Counted from the stretch's first letter, positions 5,826-13,592 are shown. The stretch: DNA of 21,501 nt from an uncultured Lachnospiraceae bacterium (GCA_934394565.1 CAKRQV010000028.1:1-21501); one strand, 5' to 3'. Notes: a model not told the origin generated them from the sequence alone. Program-made: numbers and translations.

Positions 5826-7875
5826 CAGTGAACTGCTGAATGAACGATTAAGACCGGTGGCCGAGCGGATCAGTCAGATTCCGGGAGAAACACTGGTGCC
5901 GGAAATCTATCGGGAGTATTTTTCTCATTGTGCGGAGTTTTTGAAACAGGTGTTGCCCATCTGTGAGGAACATGTGCCGGGAGAAGGACTTTCTCTGGAA
6001 CAGTTAAAACAGAGAAACCATGAGCTGTATGCCGATATTTTGGCAGAACAGTATGAGACATCCTATGCAAATCCGGCATATGCAGTGAAAAAGTTTGGCG
6101 ATAAAATGGGACAGTATCTGTCTATGCTCTATACAGAAATTCGTCACTGTATTGCTTTTGCCTACGAAAAGAGATATTGGGATCTGACTGTGCTGTGCGA
6201 GTTATTTTCAGAAGTGTACAGCTGTTTTACTGACGGTGAAGTGCCCACAACAGGGGAAATCCGGGATATTCTGTACTGGTTTTTCAGTGATTACAGCGAA
6301 GAGATGATCAGCGACCGGATCCGGGAACAGGTGGATCCATCCCTGACATTTGCAACAGATATTGTGATGAAAGCGGATCTTAAGGATCTGTCGTATCTGT
6401 ACCGCTACGGAGAGTATATCACAGAAAATGAACTTGGCGTAGCTGCCTATCTGAATACGCTGTCTGAGGAAGACATTGCATCCATGGCACATACCTACAC
6501 CGAAGGTTATCGCATTGGTTTTGTCCATGCCGGGATCGATCTGTCAAAGAAAAAGACTGTGGAAATCCGCTATCCTATCGGTTTTGAGCGTATGGTGCGT
6601 GCTGCTGTCAGACAGTTTGAAAACATGGGACTTAAGCCGACAATGTTCCGCTATGCCCAGCATGCGATCAGCCGTCGTCAGGTAGCACGGATCGGCTATG
6701 TAGCCACACCTGCCAACCCACAGTTTATCTATGATCACAGAACAGATGATGCACTGTTTCTGGACGATGATTTTGTCAGTCGCAAGTTGCGTATGACCCA
6801 GATGGCTTACGAAAAAGTCAAGGAGGCTGCTGCTGTGTATGCCGGTCCGGCTTGTATTGATACCTTTGGTGAAGCAACATTCGTGCCGGTCAGCAAACCG
6901 GAAAGTCTGACTTACACACCGCATCAGCAGAAACTTCTGACCCGTATGCAGAATGAAGTAAGCCAGATTACTAACCGCTATATCCGTGGGGATCAGAGAA
7001 GTTTTACGATCATTGCTTATCCTGTACCGGAGATCGGTAAAGATTTTGAAAAGATATTTGCTGAAACGGTTCGGGTCAATACACTGGATTATAAGATGTA
7101 CGAGACGATCCAGCAGACCATCATCGACACACTTGACAAAGGTGACCGTGTGCATGTTGTCGGGCAGAATGGCAACCATACCGATCTCTATGTAAATCTG
7201 TGGAAACTGAAAAATCCGGCAAAAGAAACGATTTTTGAAAACTGTGTAGCTGACGTTAATATTCCGGTCGGTGAAGTTTTCACTTCCCCGGTTTTAAAAG
7301 GTACAAACGGTGTCCTGCATGTGACCGGTGTCTATCTCGAAAGTCTGTACTACAAAGAGTTAAGTCTGACCTTCACCGATGGTAAGATCACAGCCTATGA
7401 CTGTGCCAATTTTAAAGATCCTACAGAAAATCAGAAATATATTTTTGAAAATCTGATGTTTAACCACAAGACTCTGCCTATCGGAGAATTTGCGATCGGA
7501 ACGAATACCACCGCCTATGTTATGGCCAGACAGTACGGTATTGAAGCTAAAATGCCGATTCTTATCGCTGAGAAAACAGGCCCCCATTTCGCCGTAGGTG
7601 ATACCTGCTACAGCTGGGCCGAAGACGTTCCTGTTTACAACCCTGATGGCAAAGAAATCGTAGCCCGCGACAATGAAGTTTCCATCAACCGTAAGGAAGA
7701 CCCGTCAAAGGCTTACATGAACTGTCATACCGACATCACCATCCCCTACGACGAACTTGCCCTGCTCTGTGTAGAAGATAAAGACGGCAACACCACCGAT
7801 ATCATCCGCAACGGCCGTTTCGTTCTCCCGGGAACTGAAGAACTGAACCGACCGCTGGACGAGGCAGGATATTAA
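5818..7875 (+). CDS. M29 family metallo-aminopeptidase with long N-terminal extension
   Basis: Removes N-terminal residues from peptides using two metal ions; no signal peptide, so cytosolic. The 685-residue protein has the M29 domain from about residue 225 to the end. Likely ligand and catalytic residues are E486 (NIPVGEVFTSP), E557 (LPIGEFAIGTN), H590 and Y598 (PHFAVGDTCY), and H637/D639 (CHTDI). Classical AmpS-type enzymes have about 400 residues, so the first 220 or so residues are an added, apparently helical region of unknown role. From memory such long forms occur in other Lachnospiraceae. AAAGGAAA precedes the ATG, which overlaps the HD gene by eight bases. Its 3' end is unusually rich in C-ending codons (38 of 80 in 7621-7860 by hand count, against 9 ending in G), whereas its 5' end favours G. 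Confidence 0.9.
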   Translation: MHDSELLNERLRPVAERISQIPGETLVPEIYREYFSHCAEFLKQVLPICEEHVPGEGLSLEQLKQRNHELYADILAEQYETSYANPAYAVKKFGDKMGQYLSMLYTEIRHCIAFAYEKRYWDLTVLCELFSEVYSCFTDGEVPTTGEIRDILYWFFSDYSEEMISDRIREQVDPSLTFATDIVMKADLKDLSYLYRYGEYITENELGVAAYLNTLSEEDIASMAHTYTEGYRIGFVHAGIDLSKKKTVEIRYPIGFERMVRAAVRQFENMGLKPTMFRYAQHAISRRQVARIGYVATPANPQFIYDHRTDDALFLDDDFVSRKLRMTQMAYEKVKEAAAVYAGPACIDTFGEATFVPVSKPESLTYTPHQQKLLTRMQNEVSQITNRYIRGDQRSFTIIAYPVPEIGKDFEKIFAETVRVNTLDYKMYETIQQTIIDTLDKGDRVHVVGQNGNHTDLYVNLWKLKNPAKETIFENCVADVNIPVGEVFTSPVLKGTNGVLHVTGVYLESLYYKELSLTFTDGKITAYDCANFKDPTENQKYIFENLMFNHKTLPIGEFAIGTNTTAYVMARQYGIEAKMPILIAEKTGPHFAVGDTCYSWAEDVPVYNPDGKEIVARDNEVSINRKEDPSKAYMNCHTDITIPYDELALLCVEDKDGNTTDIIRNGRFVLPGTEELNRPLDEAGY

Positions 7876-7973
7876 TACGGATGCGTCAGATTATTTTTCA
7901 AAATGCAAGGATAGCTGTTCTTGTGTGGCCAAGTCTTGGTTCGTGCCTTCCAGTTCTGCTTTCTTAAAAATCA

Positions 7974-8249
7974 GGATGTCCGGGTACTGTGGCGGTGGGG
8001 GTGTCTGCTCTCTGGCAGATCCCTAAAGCGAGGGCTGAATGGTTCTTAGTCAAAAGAGGCCGTGTATAAAAGGGCATCTGTCGTCTCCAAGACGGCAGAT
8101 GAGGATGCCTTGAGCTGCGTTTTCATCAGAAAACACAGCGAATGCATCCGGTACCTTTTATACACGGCCTCTTTTGGCTTAGAACCATCGCCCAAGCGTC
8201 GGGATCTGCCAGAGAGCAGACACCCCGCCGCCACTTTGCCCGGACATCC
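7974..8249 (-). repeat. Long branched palindrome, copy 2 (inverted relative to copy 1)
   Basis: A 276-base element in the 515-base gap between the aminopeptidase gene and purE. Read on the minus strand it matches copy 1 part by part: basal helix, internal loop, second helix, then the same two junction hairpins in the same order. The inner part of the basal helix pairs 8002-8023 with 8201-8222 without mismatch. The second helix has the same two mismatch positions as copy 1, but both of copy 1's G-T pairs are now Watson-Crick. The basal helix differs from copy 1 at several positions, changed on both arms together. The remaining bases of this gap (7876-7973) hold nothing I recognise. Confidence 0.9.
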
Positions 8250-8291
8250 GTCCCCTTTTCTAAAAAAATGCAATTCCCTCCGATTGTTATA

Positions 8292-8320
8292 TTGACATTC
8301 CTTTCCAGACTCGTTACAAT
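8292..8320 (+). promoter_or_regulatory. Sigma-A promoter for the purine cluster
   Basis: TTGACA (8292-8297), a 17-base spacer and TACAAT (8315-8320), about 70 bases before the purE start. The leader has a small hairpin (AGAGA-TTA-TCTCT, 8331-8343). I see no purine riboswitch core and no PurR box in it. Confidence 0.75.
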
Positions 8321-8390
8321 GACCATAAGAAGAGATTATCTCTGATAACCTATTCATTAGCAAAACTTATTAAGAAGAGAGGTTGTAATC

Positions 8391-8897
8391 ATGGCAAAAG
8401 TAGGCATCGTAATGGGCAGCGACTCTGATATGCCCGTAATGGCAAAAGCTGCAGACATTCTTGACAAATTCGGTATAGACTACGAAATGAAGATCATCTC
8501 CGCACACCGTGAGCCCGACATTTTCTTCGACTGGGCCAAAACAGCCGAAGACAGAGGTATCAAAGTCATCATCGCAGGTGCAGGTATGGCAGCACATCTT
8601 CCCGGCATGTGCGCAGCACTCTTCCCGATGCCGGTGATCGGTATCCCGATGCATACCACATCCCTCGGCGGCAGAGATTCCCTGTACTCTATCGTACAGA
8701 TGCCAAGTGGTATCCCGGTAGCTACAGTAGCCATCAATGGCGGAGCCAATGCAGGTATTCTGGCAGCCAAGATCCTTGCTGTATCCGAGCCAGAGCTTCT
8801 GAAAAAACTCAAAGCTTACACAGAAGATATGAAAAATCAGGTGGTAGCCAAAGATACCAGATTGCAGGAAACAGGTTACAAAAACTATACAAAGTAG
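8391..8897 (+). CDS. purE: N5-carboxyaminoimidazole ribonucleotide mutase
   Basis: Moves the carboxyl group of N5-CAIR to give CAIR in de novo purine synthesis. The 168-residue length and motifs are typical of class I PurE: GSDSD (9-13) at the nucleotide site, SAHR (37-40) with the catalytic histidine, and AGAGMAAHLPG in the core. The ribosome site is AGAGAGG about 10 bases upstream. A class I enzyme normally works with PurK, which is not in this window. The coding strand is C-rich, in contrast to pyrE. Confidence 0.95.
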   Translation: MAKVGIVMGSDSDMPVMAKAADILDKFGIDYEMKIISAHREPDIFFDWAKTAEDRGIKVIIAGAGMAAHLPGMCAALFPMPVIGIPMHTTSLGGRDSLYSIVQMPSGIPVATVAINGGANAGILAAKILAVSEPELLKKLKAYTEDMKNQVVAKDTRLQETGYKNYTK

Positions 8898-8931
8898 TCA
8901 TCAACTGTAAAATAATTTTGAAAACAGATGT

Positions 8932-9060
8932 AGTACTGCAGTGCGAATACACAGTATTGTCTGGGTATATCTGAATTCTTACTACAGGAAGAACAACACA
9001 TAGCTGGCAAAAGCATAAAGAAACTCAAATGCCAGCAGAACCTACAACAGGCAAAAGCCT
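8932..9060 (+). other. purE-purM spacer with three small hairpins
   Basis: The 180-base spacer contains AGTACTG...CAGTATT (8932-8958), GCTGGCA...TGCCAGC (9003-9036) and AGGC-AAAA-GCCT (9049-9060). None is followed by a T-run, so they are not clear terminators. They may be processing or stability structures, or chance. Confidence 0.3.
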
Positions 9061-9077
9061 TAAACAGGAGGAAAAAC

Positions 9078-10103
9078 ATGGATTACAAGACATCCGGCGT
9101 AGATATCGAAGCAGGTTACAAATCAGTAGAGCTCATGAAAGAGCATGTAAAGAAGACTATGCGCGAAGAAGTACTTGGTGGCCTTGGCGGCTTTTCGGGT
9201 GCTTTTTCCCTAGCTAAGATCAAAGAAATGGAAGAACCGGTACTTTTATCCGGTACAGATGGCTGTGGAACAAAGGTAAAATTGGCCATTGTTATGGACA
9301 AACATGATACGATCGGTATTGATGCTGTGGCTATGTGTGTCAACGATATTGCCTGTGCTGGTGGTGAGCCTCTGTTTTTCCTGGATTATATTGCCTGCGG
9401 TAAAAACTATCCGGAAAAGATCGCCGCTATCGTCAAAGGTGTAGCAGAAGGCTGTCTGCAGTCAGATGCAGCTCTGATCGGTGGAGAGACAGCGGAACAT
9501 CCGGGACTGATGCCAGAAGAAGATTATGATCTTGCCGGTTTTGCTGTCGGTGTGGCTGACAAAAAAGATATGATCACGGGAGAAAATCTCGCAGATGGTG
9601 ATGTGCTGATCGGTATGGCTTCTTCCGGCGTACATTCCAACGGCTTTTCTTTAGTCAGAAAGATTTTTGAAATCACAAAAGAATCTCTGGATACATATTA
9701 TGATGTGCTGGGTGCAACTCTTGGTGAGACACTTCTGGCACCGACCCGCATCTATGTTAAAGCGTTAAAGAATATCAAAAAAGCCGGTGTGACAGTAAAA
9801 GCCTGCAGTCACATCACCGGTGGCGGTTTCTATGAGAATGTACCGCGTATGTTAAAAGACGGTGTCCGTGCCGTGATCGAGAAAGACAGTTATCCGGTAC
9901 CGCCGATCTTCAAGCTGATGGCAGAAAAAGGTAATGTAGAAGAACAGATGATGTACAATACTTTCAATATGGGTATCGGTATGGTCGTAGCTGTAGATAA
10001 AGCAGATGTAGACAAGACGATGGAAGCCATCAAAGCCACAGGTGATACCCCGTATGTGATCGGTCGTATTGAAGCCGGTGAAAAAGGAGTGACCTTATGT
10101 TAA
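9078..10103 (+). CDS. purM: Phosphoribosylformylglycinamidine cyclo-ligase (AIR synthetase)
   Basis: Closes the imidazole ring of the purine precursor using ATP. The 341-residue protein has the PurM signatures: the glycine-rich LGGLGGFSGAF near the N-terminus, GTDGCGTKVKLA, DAVAMCVNDIACAGGEPLFF split across two strands, and GGETAEHPGLM. CAGGAGG is eight bases before the ATG. Its last seven bases overlap purN, which implies coupled translation. Confidence 0.96.
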   Translation: MDYKTSGVDIEAGYKSVELMKEHVKKTMREEVLGGLGGFSGAFSLAKIKEMEEPVLLSGTDGCGTKVKLAIVMDKHDTIGIDAVAMCVNDIACAGGEPLFFLDYIACGKNYPEKIAAIVKGVAEGCLQSDAALIGGETAEHPGLMPEEDYDLAGFAVGVADKKDMITGENLADGDVLIGMASSGVHSNGFSLVRKIFEITKESLDTYYDVLGATLGETLLAPTRIYVKALKNIKKAGVTVKACSHITGGGFYENVPRMLKDGVRAVIEKDSYPVPPIFKLMAEKGNVEEQMMYNTFNMGIGMVVAVDKADVDKTMEAIKATGDTPYVIGRIEAGEKGVTLC

Positions 10104-10723
10104 ATATGGTCGTGCTGGTGTCCGGTGGCGGCACAAATCTGCAGGCCATCATGGATGCCATTGATAATAAAACGATTACCAATGCAAAAATTGCGGCAGT
10201 CATCAGCAACAATGCCGATGCCTATGCGCTGACCCGTGCCAGAAATAAGGGAATTCCGGCTGAGTGCGTCACAAGAAAAGATGTGCCAGACCGTGCAGAG
10301 TACGACAAAGCATTATTGCAGACCGTGCAGAAATATGCGCCGGATCTGGTCGTTCTGGCTGGTTGTCTGGTTGTAATCCCGAAAATCATGGTCGATGCGT
10401 TTCCAAACAAAATCATCAATATCCATCCGGCACTGATTCCGTCTTTTTGCGGAACAGGCTATTATGGCCTGAAAGTGCATGAGGGTGTATTATCCCGAGG
10501 TGTAAAGGTGACCGGAGCCACGGTACATTTTGTTGATGACGGAACGGACACAGGACCTATTATTTTACAGAAAGCTGTCGAAGTACAGCAGGGAGATACT
10601 CCCGAAATTCTGCAGCGCCGTGTGATGGAGCAGGCAGAGTGGATCATTATGCCAAAGGCTATCGATCTGATTGCCAATGGACACGTTAAAGTGGTAGATA
10701 ATCTGGTACAGATCACAGAATAG
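10097..10723 (+). CDS. purN: Phosphoribosylglycinamide formyltransferase (folate-dependent)
   Basis: Transfers a formyl group from 10-formyl-tetrahydrofolate to GAR. The 208-residue product shows the N-terminal GGGTNLQ (10-16) that binds the GAR phosphate. The catalytic triad equivalents are N108 and H110 (INIHPALIP) and D151 (DDGTDTGP). The ATG at 10097 has GGAG seven bases upstream and overlaps the end of purM. It is followed by two hairpins before purD, so purN may mark a partial break in the transcript. Confidence 0.95.
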   Translation: MLNMVVLVSGGGTNLQAIMDAIDNKTITNAKIAAVISNNADAYALTRARNKGIPAECVTRKDVPDRAEYDKALLQTVQKYAPDLVVLAGCLVVIPKIMVDAFPNKIINIHPALIPSFCGTGYYGLKVHEGVLSRGVKVTGATVHFVDDGTDTGPIILQKAVEVQQGDTPEILQRRVMEQAEWIIMPKAIDLIANGHVKVVDNLVQITE

Positions 10724-10733
10724 GTGCACATGT

Positions 10734-10761
10734 AAAAGGGTGAAGCATATTCACCCTTTTT
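10734..10761 (+). terminator. Intrinsic terminator after purN
   Basis: AAAAGGGTGAA (10734-10744) pairs perfectly with TTCACCCTTTT (10750-10760) around a five-base loop and ends in TTTTT. It looks like a real but probably leaky terminator, since purD follows with no obvious promoter. Confidence 0.6.
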
Positions 10762-10779
10762 GGGGTTGCTATGCATATA

Positions 10780-10804
10780 AAAACTGGTCCGGTGGACTGG
10801 TTTT
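10780..10804 (+). terminator. Second hairpin before purD
   Basis: An 11-bp stem (10780-10790 with 10794-10804) contains two adjacent G-T pairs and a three-base loop, and ends in TTTT. The short T-run makes terminator function uncertain; it ends 26 bases before the purD start. Confidence 0.35.
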
Positions 10805-10830
10805 AAGAGACAGATAATGGAGGGTTACAT

Positions 10831-12105
10831 ATGAAAGTATTAGTAGTAGGAAGCGGCGGAAGAGAACATGCAATCTGCTGGAAGATCGCACAGAGTCCGA
10901 AGGTGGACAAGATCTACTGTGCACCGGGCAATGCCGGTATTGCGGAGTATGCCGAGCTGGTGGATATCAAGGCTATGGAGTTTGACAAGCTGGTGGCTTT
11001 CGCAAAAGAAAAAGAGATTGACCTCACGGTGATCGGTATGGATGATCCGCTGGTTGGCGGTATCGTGGATGAGTTTGAAAAAGCCGGTCTGCGTGTCTTT
11101 GGCCCGAGAAAAAATGCAGCGATCCTTGAGGGATCCAAAGCATTTTCGAAGGATCTGATGAAAAAATACAATATTCCGACAGCCGGATACGAGACCTTTG
11201 ATGATCCTGAAAAGGCGCTGGCATATCTGGAAACAGCCAAAATGCCGATCGTACTGAAGGCTGACGGACTGGCTCTGGGCAAGGGGGTACTGATCTGCCA
11301 GACGCTGGAAGAAGCAAAAGAGGGCGTAAAGTCCATTATGGAAGACAAAAAGTTCGGTACAGCCGGTAACCAGATGGTGGTGGAAGAATTTATGACCGGA
11401 CGTGAGGTTTCCGTACTGTCCTATGTGGATGGAAAGATCGTAAAGACGATGACCTCCGCACAGGATCACAAGCGTGCCAAGGACGGTGATCAGGGCTTAA
11501 ATACCGGTGGTATGGGTAATTTTTCTCCGAGTCCGTTCTTCACAAAAGAAATCGACGAATACTGCCAGAAATATATTTTCCAGCCGACAGTGGATGCGAT
11601 GGCTGCTGAGGGGCGTGAGTTCAAGGGTATCATCTTCTTTGGTCTGATGCTGACGGAGGATGGTCCGAAGGTGTTGGAGTACAATGCCCGCTTCGGTGAT
11701 CCGGAGGCACAGGTGGTACTGCCGCGTATGAAGAATGATATCATCGATGTGTTCAATGCGTGTATCGATGGTACGCTGGATCAGATCGATCTGCAGTTTG
11801 AAGATAATGCGTGTGTATGCGTTGTGCTGGCTTCTGATGGATATCCGGTTTCTTATGAGAAAGGTTTTGAAATCAAGGGGCTGGAGAATTTCAAGGATAA
11901 AGATGGTTACTACTGTTTCCATGCGGGCAGTGCGTTCAAGGATGGCAGGATCGTGACGAATGGCGGCCGTGTACTGGGCGTTACGGCACTGGGAAAGGAT
12001 CTGTTTGAGGCCAGAGCAAATGCGTACAAGGCTGTGGACTGGGTGGATTTTGAGAATAAATATTACAGACATGATATTGCGAAAGCGATTGAGGATGTGA
12101 AGTAA
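10831..12105 (+). CDS. purD: Phosphoribosylamine-glycine ligase (GAR synthetase)
   Basis: ATP-grasp enzyme that joins phosphoribosylamine to glycine, the second step of purine synthesis. The 424-residue length is standard. It has the N-terminal VVGSGGREHAICWKI (4-18), the ATP-grasp lysine region LKADGLALGKGV, and the metal-binding EYNARFGDPEAQ. GGAGGG lies eight bases before the ATG. It follows purN after 107 bases with two hairpins between them. Together purE, M, N and D cover four of the steps; purC, F, H, K and L are not in the window. Confidence 0.96.
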   Translation: MKVLVVGSGGREHAICWKIAQSPKVDKIYCAPGNAGIAEYAELVDIKAMEFDKLVAFAKEKEIDLTVIGMDDPLVGGIVDEFEKAGLRVFGPRKNAAILEGSKAFSKDLMKKYNIPTAGYETFDDPEKALAYLETAKMPIVLKADGLALGKGVLICQTLEEAKEGVKSIMEDKKFGTAGNQMVVEEFMTGREVSVLSYVDGKIVKTMTSAQDHKRAKDGDQGLNTGGMGNFSPSPFFTKEIDEYCQKYIFQPTVDAMAAEGREFKGIIFFGLMLTEDGPKVLEYNARFGDPEAQVVLPRMKNDIIDVFNACIDGTLDQIDLQFEDNACVCVVLASDGYPVSYEKGFEIKGLENFKDKDGYYCFHAGSAFKDGRIVTNGGRVLGVTALGKDLFEARANAYKAVDWVDFENKYYRHDIAKAIEDVK

Positions 12106-12137
12106 AAAGTGAATAGACGGTAGACAGTGAGAAAAAA

Positions 12138-12170
12138 TACCACCGCAGGCTTGCAAAACCTGCGGTGGTA
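12138..12170 (-). terminator. Strong hairpin after purD; T-run on the minus strand
   Basis: A perfect 12-bp stem TACCACCGCAGG (12138-12149) / CCTGCGGTGGTA (12159-12170) with a nine-base loop. The six A residues before it (12132-12137) form a T-run only for minus-strand transcripts. On the plus strand, where both neighbouring genes lie, it is followed by TGCTATAAAG. It may end purD transcription as a bidirectional or Rho-assisted stop. Confidence 0.6.
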
Positions 12171-12214
12171 TGCTATAAAGATAAAACTGAATACAGGAAA
12201 GGAAGGGATAGAAT

Positions 12215-13048
12215 ATGGCAGAAAGTATACTGGAGGCAGTGGTTGATGCAGTAAAGACCCTTCCTTTTTTATTTGTGGCGTATCTTCTGATCGAATATAT
12301 CGAGCATCATATGCAGAATGTCTCTGTGCAGAGGCTGCTGCGGAGACGAAAGGCCAGCGTCTGCATCGCTTCAGTGCTGGGTGCGGTGCCACAGTGCGGA
12401 TTTTCCGTGACCGCTTCCAACCTGTATGCGACGCACCTGATCTCGGTAGGAACATTGTTGGCGGTTTTTCTGGCTACGAGTGATGAGGCTGTACCGATTC
12501 TTATGGCTGAGCCAAAGCTCTGGCCAGTCATGGCGGGGATTCTGGTCCTGAAAGTGCTGATTGGTCTGGGAGCCGGACTTCTGGTGGATATGTTCTGGAA
12601 GGGAAATCATCATGATCCGGACTTCCACGATGTCTGCGGACATTGCCACTGTGAAGAAGAAAAAGGTATCGTAAAACCGGCACTGCTGCATACAGTAAAG
12701 ATGTTTGGATTTCTTTTGGTGATCAATCTGATCCTTGGTATTCTGATGGATATCTGCAGCGATTCCGTGATCCGGACATTGTTTTTACATGGCAGCGTTT
12801 TTCAGCCATTTGTGGCGGCGCTTGTGGGATTGATTCCGAACTGTGGTCCGTCAGTGGCCCTGACACAGCTGTATGTACAGCAGCAGATCAGCTTTGGCTC
12901 CCTTGTGGCAGGGTTGTGTTCCGGGGCAGGACTGGGAACTGCCGTATTGTTTAAGGTAAATCATGACAAGAAAGAAAATATGATGATAGTGTTGCTTTTG
13001 TACGGCATAGCTGTTGTGACAGGACTGGTGCTGAATCTTTCCCTATGA
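12215..13048 (+). CDS. Putative heavy-metal/manganese permease (ArsP_2-like family)
   Basis: A 277-residue multi-helix membrane protein resembling the family named putative arsenic efflux protein or putative manganese transporter. It is built from two related halves: VPQCGFSVTASNLY (58-71) and IPNCGPSVALTQLY (207-220) share P-x-C-G-x-S, then L-Y, then I-S-x-G, consistent with an internal duplication. Between them lies a hydrophilic loop (131-148) with HHD, FHD and CGHCHC, rich in metal-binding His and Cys. GGAAGG precedes the ATG. The CsoR-type repressor gene 182 bases downstream supports a metal-export role. The transported ion cannot be read from the sequence; my guess is a transition metal. 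Confidence 0.82.
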   Translation: MAESILEAVVDAVKTLPFLFVAYLLIEYIEHHMQNVSVQRLLRRRKASVCIASVLGAVPQCGFSVTASNLYATHLISVGTLLAVFLATSDEAVPILMAEPKLWPVMAGILVLKVLIGLGAGLLVDMFWKGNHHDPDFHDVCGHCHCEEEKGIVKPALLHTVKMFGFLLVINLILGILMDICSDSVIRTLFLHGSVFQPFVAALVGLIPNCGPSVALTQLYVQQQISFGSLVAGLCSGAGLGTAVLFKVNHDKKENMMIVLLLYGIAVVTGLVLNLSL

Positions 13049-13082
13049 CGTGTAGAATAAAAATCCAGTCAGAAAAAATCGA

Positions 13083-13111
13083 TTGACAAAAAGAAAATAA
13101 GACAGGATAAT
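13083..13111 (+). promoter_or_regulatory. Promoter for the CsoR-type repressor gene, with nearby palindromes
   Basis: TTGACA (13083-13088), a 17-base spacer and GATAAT (13106-13111). Just after the expected start point lie a perfect palindrome ACTGCGCAGT (13121-13130) and CCC-AAAA-GGG (13143-13152). Either could be an operator, but that is a guess. The promoter implies that the repressor can be made separately from the permease. Confidence 0.6.
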
Positions 13112-13230
13112 AAAAAAGATACTGCGCAGTGAGATCTGATTTCCCAAAAGGGCTATATTGTAGATGAAGTTATACCGTGAAAGCGCAGAAGGAGTATGTG
13201 CAGGAAGCACAGTAAGGAGGAAAATCCAGG

Positions 13231-13506
13231 ATGAAAGAATGCATGGACAGTGAAAATCTGCACAGAAGGATCAAAAAGATCATCGGACAGCTGAATGCGA
13301 TCGATCGGATGATTGAAGAGGATGTGCCGTGTGAAGATGTGCTTTCTCAGATGAATGCAGTCAAATCTGCAGTGCATAAATGTGGTCAGGTTGTACTGGA
13401 AGGCCATATTAAGCACTGTGTACGTGAGGGCCTCGAACATGGTGATCCGGACCAGACCATTGAAAAATTCACAAAGGCAGTAGAACGATTTGCCAATATG
13501 AAATAG
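13231..13506 (+). CDS. csoR: CsoR/RcnR family metal-sensing transcriptional repressor
   Basis: A 91-residue all-helical DNA-binding repressor released by metal binding. The Cys-His-Cys set of copper-sensing CsoR is present with the family spacing: C34 (VPCEDV), H59 and C63 (EGHIKHCV). RRIKKIIGQLNAIDRMI at 12-28 is the usual first helix. An extra C51 sits in HKCGQVVL. AAGGAGG is 10 bases before the ATG. It probably controls the permease, itself, or both. The C-H-C set suggests copper(I) in known members, but a permease of this family is not a typical copper exporter, so the inducing metal is open. Confidence 0.88.
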   Translation: MKECMDSENLHRRIKKIIGQLNAIDRMIEEDVPCEDVLSQMNAVKSAVHKCGQVVLEGHIKHCVREGLEHGDPDQTIEKFTKAVERFANMK

Positions 13507-13529
13507 ACAGTATATATTGCATACAGTAA

Positions 13530-13592
13530 ACACCGGTTTGCACAAGCCAGAAGATTTTATTTTCAGGTTTGCAAAGCAAGCCGGTGTTTTTT
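13530..13592 (+). terminator. Intrinsic terminator after csoR
   Basis: ACACCGGTTTGC (13530-13541) pairs with GCAAGCCGGTGT (13576-13587), one G-T pair included. An inner CAAGCC/GGTTTG helix extends the stem, and a six-T run follows (13587-13592). The next roughly 115 bases (13593-13708) hold nothing I recognise. Confidence 0.85.

Noticed and set aside
8046..8363. Overlapping open frames on both strands across the second palindrome
   Set aside because: They are by-products of the palindrome: the same peptide fragments appear on both strands and in copy 1. None has a ribosome site.
8321..8390. Purine riboswitch or PurR box in the purE leader
   Set aside because: The leader is too short for the full aptamer, and neither the conserved riboswitch core nor a CCGAAC-type box is present.
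13164..13250. A 28-codon ORF overlapping the csoR start
   Set aside because: No ribosome binding site before its ATG and no recognisable sequence.
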